A DNA stretch of 50,091 nt from Phycisphaerales bacterium. Lineage in GTDB: Bacteria > Bacteroidota > Bacteroidia > Chitinophagales > Chitinophagaceae. Of this stretch, positions 39,343 through 49,068 are shown in pieces. Location: NCBI GenBank assembly GCA_030053995.1, contig JASGCP010000003.1:1-50091 (forward strand), read 5' to 3'. The first letter of the stretch is position 1. Each line of letters begins with the position of its first letter. The translations under genes were made by a program, and so were the position numbers. The notes beneath the pieces were generated by a model, which saw nothing but the letters and a program-made list of their open reading frames with translations, did not search any database and was not told the DNA's origin.

Positions 39343-40200
39343 GTGATTAAATTTATTATTTCCATCTTCAGCAGCATTAGTTTACTGCTTATTTGTTCTG
39401 TGCCGGGGCTATCGCAAGAAGATAATAACTTATATGGCAATTTATCCCCTAAGGAAATAAAAAAAGAAAAAAGGCGATTGCAAATAGAACGCTGGCGGGA
39501 ATTAGAGTCCGAAGGGACCATCGTGTTTGAGAAATACAACCTATTTCATTTAAAACTTAATACAGACGGCTATTCTTTTGGGTTTGAGCATGGTAAGGCT
39601 AAAAAAGTATCGTTAGATAATATTTATTGGTTTGAATTTGGGGAGCGGAAAAGTTTTAAAGAACAAAAGTTGACACCGATTATTCCTTACGATGAAACCT
39701 ACACGCTGGTAACATTAGGTAAACCTTTTGTTTATGGCAAAATTAATAATTTCTATTATTTGAAATTTGGCTATGGGCAGCAACGATTAATCGGTAAAAA
39801 AAATAATAAAAGTGGTGTTGGTGTTACAGGAATATACGGTGGTGGTTTGTCTTTAGCTTTTTTAAAACCATATTATTTAGATGTACAAGATCCTAATACC
39901 GGGCAATATGAAAGAATAGCCTACGATGGTACTGATGAGAGTTTGTTTCTTAATGCAAGTGCTATTTTAGGATATGCTGGTTTTGGTACAGGCTTTAATC
40001 AAATTCGTGTTGTGCCTGGTGCTTTTACAAGATTAGGATTTCGATTTGACTTTGGAAGGTTTAATGATGTCGTTACGGCAGTAGAGGTTGGTATTAATGC
40101 AGAAATTTATACAAGTAAAATAGCTATTCTGGCAAAACAAACACCCAAGATTTTTTTCTTTAATAGTTATTTAGCATTTGATATTGGCGGTAGAAAATAG
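39343..40200 (+). CDS. Hypothetical secreted/outer-membrane protein
   Basis: GTG-initiated ORF with signal peptide (FSSISLLLICSVPGLSQE) and beta-rich, alternating aromatic pattern. Confidence 0.7.
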   Translation: MIKFIISIFSSISLLLICSVPGLSQEDNNLYGNLSPKEIKKEKRRLQIERWRELESEGTIVFEKYNLFHLKLNTDGYSFGFEHGKAKKVSLDNIYWFEFGERKSFKEQKLTPIIPYDETYTLVTLGKPFVYGKINNFYYLKFGYGQQRLIGKKNNKSGVGVTGIYGGGLSLAFLKPYYLDVQDPNTGQYERIAYDGTDESLFLNASAILGYAGFGTGFNQIRVVPGAFTRLGFRFDFGRFNDVVTAVEVGINAEIYTSKIAILAKQTPKIFFFNSYLAFDIGGRK

Positions 40201-40262
40201 ATTGACTGATTGGATAAGTTTTAGTTGGTGTTTCAAGAGGAAATTTACTTGATGAAAAATAA

Positions 40263-40333
40263 TGGTTCTATGATGAAAAGCGGGAGGATAAAATATTTTG
40301 AGATAAGTGCTCACTCATTTAGTTATAGAGCCC
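40263..40333. repeat. 71-bp degenerate MITE-family remnant
   Basis: TGGTTCTATGATGAAAAGCGGGAGG at left; right end reads (inverted) GGGCTCTATAACTAAATGAGTGAG. Confidence 0.55.
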
Positions 40334-43300
40334 AAATAATCACCCGTAATAGGGGCATCCATGTACCCCGACCTTGATTGAATAAATAAAATAAAATCAT
40401 TAAAAATATGATTGGTCTTTAATAATTGTGGATTGCCTGTAACGAATAACTGCTTTCTTGCCCTCGTAAGGGCTACGTTGAGTTTTCTATCAATTGTTTG
40501 ATTGTTATCTTCAATGAGATCAGGTAGATTATTAACTTGATATTCTTCATTGACGGTAAAACTGTAAATGATTATATCGCGTTGCGAGCCTTGAAATCGT
40601 TCTACGGTGTCAACCGTAATATTCGATAGTTCTTCAATTTTTAGTTGATGGATAGCTTTTTTGATGAGTGCAATTTGATTGCGATAAGGTGTAATAACCC
40701 CAATTGTTTGATTGGGTAAAAAAGGTATTTTGTTTTTTTTGTGGAGTTTGTAAATTGTATTGATTAAGGTAACTACTATTATCGTTTCATGAATATTTGT
40801 TTTATTGTTATACGCAAATGGATGGATGTTTGGCGTATTATTTGAAGGTATAAAAACGGATCTTTTCGTAGCAATGAGTCGCTCGAATGGATCATTGGAA
40901 TCAAATTCTTTGAACTCTAAATACGCTTGTTTTTGATGTTCCTGATCAGCGGAATAAAGTTGGTTGTTATAGAATACACGATTCGGAAATTGGGCGATTT
41001 CTGGATGCATGCGTCCTTGTTTTTGTAACATACCCCAAACATATCTGTTTGCATGGTGTTTATGGATTTGATAAAGTCTTTCAAATAAGGAGTGGCGTAG
41101 GTTTATTAACCCAATATCTTTGAGTAATTTTGTTGAAACTACTGTATCAGTCTCTTTTTGTAGTACAACCGCCGGTAGTTGTTTATGATCGCCAATAAGA
41201 ATAAATTTTTGTATGGCGTTTGTGCCGGTAGCCGTTTTAGCCGATAATAAACCAATAATATGAGGTTCTAATATTTGTGATGCTTCGTCAATAATGGCTA
41301 CTTGAAATTCTTTTCGTTGGAATAGCTCCATTTTACCATTCAAGGAACTAATTGTGGCTATAATGATGTTACAATGGTCAATCTTGCTATTGACTTCTGC
41401 CCGTGTGCTACAGGTCTTTATTATTTCATCGAGAAGATATTTTCGGTATTGTTTTTCACATGACAATTCAGAACCTATCCGGATATAGGATGTTTTGTAT
41501 TCGATATTTTCTAACATACGACACATTTCATCAACCGCACGATTCGTGTAGGCCATTAATAATATAGGGTTCTGTTTTTTACAGATAAATGTTTCGATCA
41601 TTCTTTTTAAAGCGATAGAAGTTTTACCTGTACCGGGCGGACCTATAAGTAAATAATAGTCTTTGGCAACGGTAGCGTGATGAATAATTTGTTCAAGATT
41701 ATCAGCTGTATCAACGGGCGGGATTGTTTGATCTTGCACTGGTGCACGCTGGTTTAATAATAGCATTCTTCTATCTTTGTTAGCCTGTAAAAATAAATAG
41801 AGACCGCGATAAGCTGTTTGATAGGAGGTGTCCATGAAATCGTGTTCTATGGCGTATAGACTGCTTGTAGGGAACAAGTTTTTGGCTCTTTGTTTGTAAC
41901 GAAAACGAATCGTAATCTTCTCAGCTTCCCAGCTTTCAATGATACCTTTAAAAATAATCCGACTATTAACCGTACCTATCTTATTGTCGTCAACATCATT
42001 CTTACGATCTATTGCTGTTTGTTCATAGACGATAACAATATCACCTTCTCTAAAATTGCCAAATCCTTGTGCCGTATGATCATTGGTTGCGGGGATGGCA
42101 AAAATTATGGTAGGGGAACTATCCTGTTGCAAGATATTATTTTTTACAATAGATAGGTTGTATAATATAGTGCCGTTTTCTTTTTTTTCTGCGAATGAAT
42201 GATTCCAAAGTGTAGAAAAACCCGAATGTTTATCATAGCCTACTTCCCCTAATTTTGCAAGATAATGTTCTTTAGTAATGAAGGCATAGAAAGTATGAAA
42301 ATATTCAAGTGCACACGGATCGCTACTCAATGTTTTTTTGAAAGGGGCAATATCGTCCGCTAAATAGGACAACAAGGGGTGATTGTTATTTTTTTCTGTA
42401 ATAAATGATTCCAGTTTTATATTATCAATGATTTGCTTTGTCGCATGAGGATTCACCACAATTGATTGTTCAAGTGCTACAATCATATTTCTCATGTTGA
42501 GTATTTCCTTAATGAGTTCCATATAAGGTTTTACATTATTAAGATTTTTTGCAGGATATTTTGAGTACAAACAATAAACTTCTATATTTTTGAACGCTAT
42601 CCCTAATATTCTTTGAAGTACTATTTGATACAAAAACATCTGTGCTTCGTGATTATTGGCGATCCTTTCAGGATTATTAAAAGCGCCTTTCCCTGATTTT
42701 AGTTCAATGACAATAGTTTTCTCATCTTTATTGGATGCTAATTGTAGAAAGTCTAGCCGTCCTTGTATCCCTAAACTTTCACAAATAAAACTCGGTTCTA
42801 AAATAGCTTGGTCTCGCTTAATATTAATGCGTGGGAAATCTTCAGTTACCACGCGTCTGATGTTTTCAAATTGTGTTTTGGCGGCTTCGTTAAATTTAAT
42901 CGATGCTTGTGTATCGGGGGCATTCAGTTCGCTACAAGATGAAAATTTAAACGCATCTGTCTGAAACGCCTCTTTCATTGCTTGCCCATAGTTTGGTTTT
43001 ATTTGATCGGCGTGTACCCATGCATCTAAAAAACAATTAGCAAGGTTTCCTAGTAGCAGGGGTGTTTTATTCCCAATTGATTGAAATTTCTTTAAGAAGA
43101 AATGTAATTCGTTTGCCCCGTAAGGTTTTATGCATTCTGATAGACTACTGATGTCTATGAGATAATCAGGTTCAAGGATAATCATATCAGGAATGTAATG
43201 ACCTTCACCATCTACGCGCACATCGATTAAATTAATTTGACATCCTCTTGTTAGTTGTTTTACGGTACGAGCAAATGCCTTATTAGATTCTTGATTGACC

Positions 43301-43833
43301 TTAATAGATAGAAGCCCCTCGGTGATTAGGTCTTTAGCAAAACCGTAAACTATATTTTCATCTTCGTTAATAACCTCTACGATGACGCGTATTCTATTAA
43401 AATCTATAGCGTTTTTTCTTTGATGCACGATTACGGGAAGAACATCAATTTTAGGTATTAAGTTCGTTAGTTCTTTCGGTATTGATGTTTGAAAAAAATG
43501 GCTCAGTGTTGTAGCTACGGTTGTTAAATCATGAAAATATTGGTTGCTACTTATTGCAGGAGCCGCGATATCTTGTTTATTTTTTTTAGCACGTAGGCTA
43601 TTGGCTCGTATTCTGAAAGAATGAATGGCAACAATTGTTTTCATGTCTAACTTTTTTTTGCTGCATAAGAAACTCAATTTTGAAAAAAAATCAGCAAAGT
43701 AGGTAGGCTCATTTATAACAAGATCATTACAAGCTCGTTGAAATATTTTGTACATCGATAAATATTTTACGACCGTACTTGTTTGCTCTTTTTCTAAGTT
43801 TATTAATTGTTGCAGGTAGTTAGTGGTGGACAT
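40315..43833 (-). CDS. Dna2-like fusion of PD-(D/E)XK nuclease and superfamily 1 (Upf1-type) helicase
   Basis: Nuclease: QGRLDFLQLASNKDEKTIVIELKSGKGAF...HEAQMFLYQIV. Helicase: LIGPPGTGKTSIALKRM, VAIIDEASQILEP, GDHKQLPAVV, VDTVERFQGSQRDIIIYSF, LNVALTRARKQLFVTGN. Likely start at MSTTNYLQQL. Confidence 0.88.
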   Translation of the reverse strand: MSTTNYLQQLINLEKEQTSTVVKYLSMYKIFQRACNDLVINEPTYFADFFSKLSFLCSKKKLDMKTIVAIHSFRIRANSLRAKKNKQDIAAPAISSNQYFHDLTTVATTLSHFFQTSIPKELTNLIPKIDVLPVIVHQRKNAIDFNRIRVIVEVINEDENIVYGFAKDLITEGLLSIKVNQESNKAFARTVKQLTRGCQINLIDVRVDGEGHYIPDMIILEPDYLIDISSLSECIKPYGANELHFFLKKFQSIGNKTPLLLGNLANCFLDAWVHADQIKPNYGQAMKEAFQTDAFKFSSCSELNAPDTQASIKFNEAAKTQFENIRRVVTEDFPRINIKRDQAILEPSFICESLGIQGRLDFLQLASNKDEKTIVIELKSGKGAFNNPERIANNHEAQMFLYQIVLQRILGIAFKNIEVYCLYSKYPAKNLNNVKPYMELIKEILNMRNMIVALEQSIVVNPHATKQIIDNIKLESFITEKNNNHPLLSYLADDIAPFKKTLSSDPCALEYFHTFYAFITKEHYLAKLGEVGYDKHSGFSTLWNHSFAEKKENGTILYNLSIVKNNILQQDSSPTIIFAIPATNDHTAQGFGNFREGDIVIVYEQTAIDRKNDVDDNKIGTVNSRIIFKGIIESWEAEKITIRFRYKQRAKNLFPTSSLYAIEHDFMDTSYQTAYRGLYLFLQANKDRRMLLLNQRAPVQDQTIPPVDTADNLEQIIHHATVAKDYYLLIGPPGTGKTSIALKRMIETFICKKQNPILLMAYTNRAVDEMCRMLENIEYKTSYIRIGSELSCEKQYRKYLLDEIIKTCSTRAEVNSKIDHCNIIIATISSLNGKMELFQRKEFQVAIIDEASQILEPHIIGLLSAKTATGTNAIQKFILIGDHKQLPAVVLQKETDTVVSTKLLKDIGLINLRHSLFERLYQIHKHHANRYVWGMLQKQGRMHPEIAQFPNRVFYNNQLYSADQEHQKQAYLEFKEFDSNDPFERLIATKRSVFIPSNNTPNIHPFAYNNKTNIHETIIVVTLINTIYKLHKKNKIPFLPNQTIGVITPYRNQIALIKKAIHQLKIEELSNITVDTVERFQGSQRDIIIYSFTVNEEYQVNNLPDLIEDNNQTIDRKLNVALTRARKQLFVTGNPQLLKTNHIFNDFILFIQSRSGYMDAPITGDYLGSITK

Positions 43834-44007
43834 AAAAACATATAGCTTTGTAAAACCATCTTTGGATGCTATCGTAAAGGTATTATTTTTTTTGACAAAT
43901 GGTGTAATGATTGTTGTTAAGTATTTCCTACAGCCAGCAGTTGCCGACTCCACTTGCTTTAATTGTTCGTCTCAAAGTAAGTAGTAGTTTTGCAGCTCTT
44001 ACTCTGT

Positions 44008-44094
44008 AGGCTTGATTTTTTCTTTCTTTTGTATCAAGATAAAAGAAAGAAAAATGAAATTATAAAATACCAAATTGTCATTTTAAAAGCCAAC
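44008..44094. repeat. Partial copy of MITE-like repeat
   Basis: aggcttgattttttctttcttttgtatcaagataaaagaaagaaaaatgaaattataaaataccaaattgtcattttaaaa matches the right half of the 14350-14659 element. Confidence 0.75.
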
Positions 44095-44358
44095 AAACTT
44101 GCCATTACTAAGTTTTGTGTGATAAGATTTTCAAGAAAAGATTTTGAGGAAGTTAAAAAAGGATTTATTACTAAAAAATAAACATAGGTATATTACCTTA
44201 AATGTTTTTAGACTTTCTATAATTCAGTATTTATTTATCCCGCTTTCTTTTAGTGATCGCAAAATCAGCTGCTATATTTAACATCGTTTGTAGAAAACCG
44301 AAAAAAATTTTCTTCTATAAGTTTTTTTTTACAAAGTTTCCTTTTTTTGTAACTTTGC

Positions 44359-45013
44359 ATGTTGTTACACACAAAATTTAGTAATACCATATAAAGATGA
44401 TATCAAAGAGATTTCTAAGAGATTTACAAAACAAAATCCTAATAATAGAGGTGACTTAACAAGACTCTACTGCATCTTATTTAATTGTAATCAAGTTCTT
44501 AATGATGGGGTTGAAGGTGATTTTGTAGAACTTGGTGTATATAAAGGCAATACAGCTGCCGTATTGGTACATATTGTTGCAAAATATAATCGTTCTGTTT
44601 TTTTGTTTGACACTTGGGTAGGTTTTGATGATCGGGATATAAAAGGTATCGACTCAGATAAAACAGGATTTACTGACACATCGCTTGAACTGGCAAAAGA
44701 GGTCGTTGGAAAGCAATATCCACACTGCCACTATGTTCAAGGTTTTTTTCCTGATACAATAACGGATACGCATAAAAACAGAAAATATGCCATTGTTAGT
44801 TTAGACTGTGATCTCTACCAACCAATGAAAGCAGGACTAGATTTTTTTTATCCCTTGATGCCTAAAGGCGGACTATTTCTTTTGCATGACTATTCAAGTC
44901 TTTGGTGGGCAGGGGCTAAACTGGCTGTAGATGAATTTTGTAAGTCAAATGATGAATTCGTTATACTGTTGCCGGATAAATCGGGAAGTGCTTTGTTACG
45001 AAAATCAAAATAA
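44359..45013 (+). pseudogene. TylF/macrocin O-methyltransferase-like SAM-dependent methyltransferase with disrupted 5' end
   Basis: Coding similarity continues upstream of the called start 44564: NLVIPYKDDIKEISKRFTKQNPNNRGDLTRLYCILFNCNQVLNDGVEGDFVELGVYKGNTAAVL. That frame has no ATG or GTG. An ATG in another frame gives MLLHTKFSNTI*. Confidence 0.65.
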
Positions 45014-45034
45014 CTTTTTTATTAGCCCTATCAT

Positions 45035-46339
45035 TTATTGCACCCAATTATCTCGTTGATCAGGTGCAAATTTCCACGGTGCAAAATTATTTTCAATGTT
45101 TCCAAACATCGCATTCCACTCTTGCGGGGCATTGCTATCTTCCATAATTAATGATCGACGCATTTCGAGAATAATTTCTAAAGGGGATATGCTAACGGGA
45201 CACTCCTCTACGCAGGCATTACAAGTAGTACAAGCCCTTAGCTCTTCTACTGAAATATGATTCAATAAGTTTTCACCGTCATCTTTAAAAACACCTTTGT
45301 TAAGACTGATATTTTTTCCAACCGCTTCCATTCGGTCCCTTGTCTTCATCATGATTAAACGAGGACTTAGTTTTTTACCAGTAATATTAGCAGGGCAGGC
45401 AGCTGAGCATCTACCACACTCGGTACAAGAATAAGCATCTAAAAGATTTTTCCAACTTAAATCAAATACATCTTTTGCTCCAAATTTGTGTTGCGTTGCT
45501 TCATTATTAGGGGTAACGGGTGCTAACTCCGGTTTCATGGCATATAAAACCTCTTGTTGTATATTGGGCATGTTAGACATGGTACCGAGCGGTCGGGTCC
45601 TTGCAAAATAGGCATTGGGAAACGCTAAAAGAATATGCAAATGTTTTGAAAAAGGTAGATAATTTAAAAATGCTAAAATCCCTAGAATATGCAACCACCA
45701 AGCAGTTTGTTCAATAATTTCTAATGTATGGGCACTCCCAGAGGCAAATAAGGGTTGTAAATACCCAGAGATCAGAAAAACACCATGCTCAGGTCGTAAA
45801 AGCGTATCCGTAGCATTCATAATAAGGAATAAACTCATCAGAATAATCTCGGCACATAAGATATAATTAGCATCACTTTTGGGCCACCCTTTTAAATCAG
45901 AATTAGCAAGCCTTTTGATGCGAACAATGTTTCGGCGGATTAAGAAAATAACACACGATACCAATACAAGCAAAGCAAGCACTTCAAACGAATCAATAAT
46001 GACATGATACCATGTTTCTGAAATCCAATTCTTTTCTACAAAAATACGATGCGTCCCTAAAAGCCCATCAATAACTATTTCTAACAGCTCGATATTAATC
46101 ACGACAAACCCTACATAAACAAATAGGTGCATGATCGCTACAATGGGCTTTTTAAACATTTTTTTTTGACCAAATGCTAACAAGAACATATTTTTTAACC
46201 TCCCCGATACTGTACCATACAAAGAATATTCCTTTTGCCCAAGCAGTATATTGCTTCGTATAATCAATATTCTTTTGGTAAAAATGAAGGTGGCAGAAAC
46301 TAAAATAAGAAGGAATATCAATTGGGGTATATACATCAT
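45035..46339 (-). CDS. (Fe-S)-binding membrane oxidoreductase subunit (two 4Fe-4S clusters)
   Basis: Several TM helices then CTECGRCSAACPANITGKKLSPR and CTTCNACVEECPVSISPLEII. Confidence 0.9.
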   Translation of the reverse strand: MMYIPQLIFLLILVSATFIFTKRILIIRSNILLGQKEYSLYGTVSGRLKNMFLLAFGQKKMFKKPIVAIMHLFVYVGFVVINIELLEIVIDGLLGTHRIFVEKNWISETWYHVIIDSFEVLALLVLVSCVIFLIRRNIVRIKRLANSDLKGWPKSDANYILCAEIILMSLFLIMNATDTLLRPEHGVFLISGYLQPLFASGSAHTLEIIEQTAWWLHILGILAFLNYLPFSKHLHILLAFPNAYFARTRPLGTMSNMPNIQQEVLYAMKPELAPVTPNNEATQHKFGAKDVFDLSWKNLLDAYSCTECGRCSAACPANITGKKLSPRLIMMKTRDRMEAVGKNISLNKGVFKDDGENLLNHISVEELRACTTCNACVEECPVSISPLEIILEMRRSLIMEDSNAPQEWNAMFGNIENNFAPWKFAPDQRDNWVQ

Positions 46340-46540
46340 AAGAACATGTTTTTAAAAGGCTCAATAGGAATTATTGTATAAATTGTATAATAAGCAAATG
46401 CTAAAGAATGTTGCAAATATAGTTTAAATCTTTTTTCAATCATAATAGAACCCTTGATCTAGCTTTTGTATTCTTGATCATATAGAACCGATTATTTATT
46501 GAAAAATGGATTTATTAGTTGTGTCTGTTTATTGTGCTTG

Positions 46541-47275
46541 TTAACCTAAAACAACTTGCATAACCCCAATACTTTTTATTTTTTTAAAATTAGGAACTTG
46601 TAATGAAAAAAACGATTGCATCGATTCAATAATATCTCTTCGCTCTTGAGAAGTAAAAGGAATCCTAGCAACCTGATCTAAATTTTGACAGCTCGCTAAG
46701 GTTTCTAATTTTGATAATTGTACATTTGAAAAAATAGGCAGGCGATGGCTATTTTGAACTTCGTAAATTTGGTAATCTTTATGTTGTTGTTTGGCTATTA
46801 ATAAGTTAATGGCAAAGCCTAATTCTTTTAATAGACACCATGAAAAATAAATTGGTAGATTGAGCAGTGAAGGTGTGGGCTCACGATCAATAAATATTAA
46901 TAGTTCTTTCAAAAGATTAAAGATAGCCGAATTACTGTCTCCTGTATGTACGCTTTGCATGGTTAGTTCGATTATATAACAGGCTATACCGTATTTAAGA
47001 ACATTGGAAAGTAAATCGTTGTAGCAAACCAATAATTGTCCTTCTTTGATATACTCAATGTCCCGATGCTCTTTTTTATAAACGATGAGGTCTAAGATGC
47101 TCATGTTTTGATAATTGTTGGCATACCCCTGTAATGTTTTAGGCGATGATTTTTTTCTTATTCCTTTAATTAAATAAGTTTGTAAACCAAACTGCTTGGT
47201 GTATATTTTGGTAATAATGCTTGTTTCCCTGAATGGTAACGATGACAGAACAATGCCTTGCGTTTGGTATAAATT
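46541..47275 (-). CDS. recO: DNA repair protein RecO
   Basis: MNLYQTQGIVLSSLPFRETSIITKIYTKQFGLQTYLIKGIRKKSS N-terminal OB-fold; typical Bacteroidetes RecO length. Confidence 0.92.
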   Translation of the reverse strand, partial: NLYQTQGIVLSSLPFRETSIITKIYTKQFGLQTYLIKGIRKKSSPKTLQGYANNYQNMSILDLIVYKKEHRDIEYIKEGQLLVCYNDLLSNVLKYGIACYIIELTMQSVHTGDSNSAIFNLLKELLIFIDREPTPSLLNLPIYFSWCLLKELGFAINLLIAKQQHKDYQIYEVQNSHRLPIFSNVQLSKLETLASCQNLDQVARIPFTSQERRDIIESMQSFFSLQVPNFKKIKSIGVMQVVLG

Positions 47276-47406
47276 CATTGAATTGATTAAGTTTATTTTG
47301 CCCGGCGCATGATACCCGAAAAAAATGAATAAAAGAAACACGAAATTCCATTATTTTTTCTTAACTTCGGAAAGATTTATACACATTATTAATTAATTTT
47401 TTTTAT

Positions 47407-48186
47407 ATGTCACTTATAAAATCTAGCAATCCTACCATGACCGATAGGATGTTTCAAAAAACAATTGATAGCAATAATTATGATAGTTATGGGGCTACGA
47501 TGACTATTCAAGGATCTATCCAAAAGTTTGCATTTTTGTTATTGATGGTTGTAGCCGGTGCGGCTTATGTTTGGCAACAATATTACACCGGTCAGGTTAC
47601 TACCGTATGGGCATTAATGATTGCAGGCATGATCGGCGGTCTTATTTGTGTTTTTTTGATTATGTTTAAACCGCAGTGGGCGGGTTATGTAGCCCCAGCT
47701 TATGGTATTTTAGAAGGATTTTTGCTCGGTGGCCTATCGGCGATTGTTAATAACCAGTTTAAGACAACCTACCCTAATTTGGTTATGCAAGCAGTGGGCT
47801 TAACATTTGGCGTTGCTTTTGCTATGTATTTCCTTTATAGTTTCCGAATAATTAGGGCAACAGAAAGATTTAAAAGTGTTATTATCACGGCTACCTTGGG
47901 TATCGCAATCTTTTATTTCGTTAGTATGATACTTGGTTTCTTCCATGTTTCAGTTCCTTTTTTACAATTTGGTAACAGTAGTATGTTGGGCATTGGTATT
48001 AGTTTATTTATTGTTGCAATAGCAGCTTTAAATCTTATTTTGGATTTTGATATGATTGAACGCGGGGCTGAAATGGGTGCACCTAAATATATGGAATGGT
48101 ACGGTGCTTTTGGTTTGTTGGTTACAATTGTATGGTTGTACATAGAAATTCTTCGACTGCTTAGTAGATTTGGAAGTAGAAATTAG
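47407..48186 (+). CDS. Bax inhibitor-1/YccA family membrane protein
   Basis: Seven-TM pattern; PAYGILEGFLLGGLSAIVN and NLILDFDMIERGAEMGAPKYMEWYGAFGLLVTIVWLYIEILRLLS. Confidence 0.94.
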   Translation: MSLIKSSNPTMTDRMFQKTIDSNNYDSYGATMTIQGSIQKFAFLLLMVVAGAAYVWQQYYTGQVTTVWALMIAGMIGGLICVFLIMFKPQWAGYVAPAYGILEGFLLGGLSAIVNNQFKTTYPNLVMQAVGLTFGVAFAMYFLYSFRIIRATERFKSVIITATLGIAIFYFVSMILGFFHVSVPFLQFGNSSMLGIGISLFIVAIAALNLILDFDMIERGAEMGAPKYMEWYGAFGLLVTIVWLYIEILRLLSRFGSRN

Positions 48187-48211
48187 TATATTCTTTTTTT
48201 GTTTATTTATA

Positions 48212-48251
48212 AAAAAATCCAAAAGATAAGTATCAATCTTTTGGATTTTTT
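48212..48251 (+). terminator. Intrinsic terminator
   Basis: Perfect 16-bp stem AAAAAATCCAAAAGAT-N8-ATCTTTTGGATTTTTT after the Bax inhibitor gene. Confidence 0.9.
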
Positions 48252-48285
48252 GTTGCCACCATTTAGTCTCTGTTAATCTTAATAC

Positions 48286-49017
48286 ATGAAAAAACCTTCT
48301 TTACAAACAATTCTTACGCCTGCAATTATTGATCTATACGATTTAGAAAATACAATTGTCGTTGTTATTGATATTTTTAGGGCTACAACGACCATTGTCT
48401 ATGCATTGTATAATGGCTGTAAAAAGGTTATTCCAGTTAATGATATAGAAAAATGTAAACAGCTGGGACATGATTTACAAGCCCTTACCGCCGGTGAGCG
48501 TAATGGTGCCGTTATTCCAGGATTACAATATGGTAATTCCCCTTTACAATATACAAAGGAATTAGTGGAAGGTAGAACATTAGTGATTACAACAACTAAC
48601 GGAACTAAGTTAATAGAACTTGCCGAGAATAAAAATGCCCATCAAATTGTAATTGGTTCATTCCTTAATTTTACCGTTACTTGTGATTACTTAATAAAAC
48701 AAAATAAAAATGTTCTATTGGCATGTGCAGGGTGGAAAGGGCTTATTAATATAGAGGATTCTTCATTTGCCGGTGCTGTTTATGAAAAGGTTCAAGATTA
48801 TTTTGATTGTACTTGTGATGCTACTTTTATGGCACATCAAACTTATTTGAGTTACCAAACAAAATTATTAGAATTGTTTAAAAAAGCTAATCACTGGAAC
48901 CGACTAATTAGTGAAGATATTAAATCAGAAAAAGATATGATCTTTGCTACTACGATCGATGTTGCCCCAATTTTATCGCTTTATGATCAAAATACTGAAA
49001 GTATTATTAGTTCTTAA
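48286..49017 (+). CDS. comB: 2-phosphosulfolactate phosphatase family protein
   Basis: VVVIDIFRATTTIVYALYNGCKKVIPV and GERNGAVIPGLQYGNSPLQY motifs. Confidence 0.93.
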   Translation: MKKPSLQTILTPAIIDLYDLENTIVVVIDIFRATTTIVYALYNGCKKVIPVNDIEKCKQLGHDLQALTAGERNGAVIPGLQYGNSPLQYTKELVEGRTLVITTTNGTKLIELAENKNAHQIVIGSFLNFTVTCDYLIKQNKNVLLACAGWKGLINIEDSSFAGAVYEKVQDYFDCTCDATFMAHQTYLSYQTKLLELFKKANHWNRLISEDIKSEKDMIFATTIDVAPILSLYDQNTESIISS

Positions 49018-49068
49018 TTGTAGTTAACTGTATGAATGATATATAATGTTAATCTAAAAATATAGAGG

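Noticed and set aside
43990-44181. 63-aa plus-strand ORF MQLLLCRLDFFFLLYQDKRKKNE...
   Set aside because: Its 5' half is MITE-derived and the translation parallels the spurious ORF in the 14.5 kb copy.
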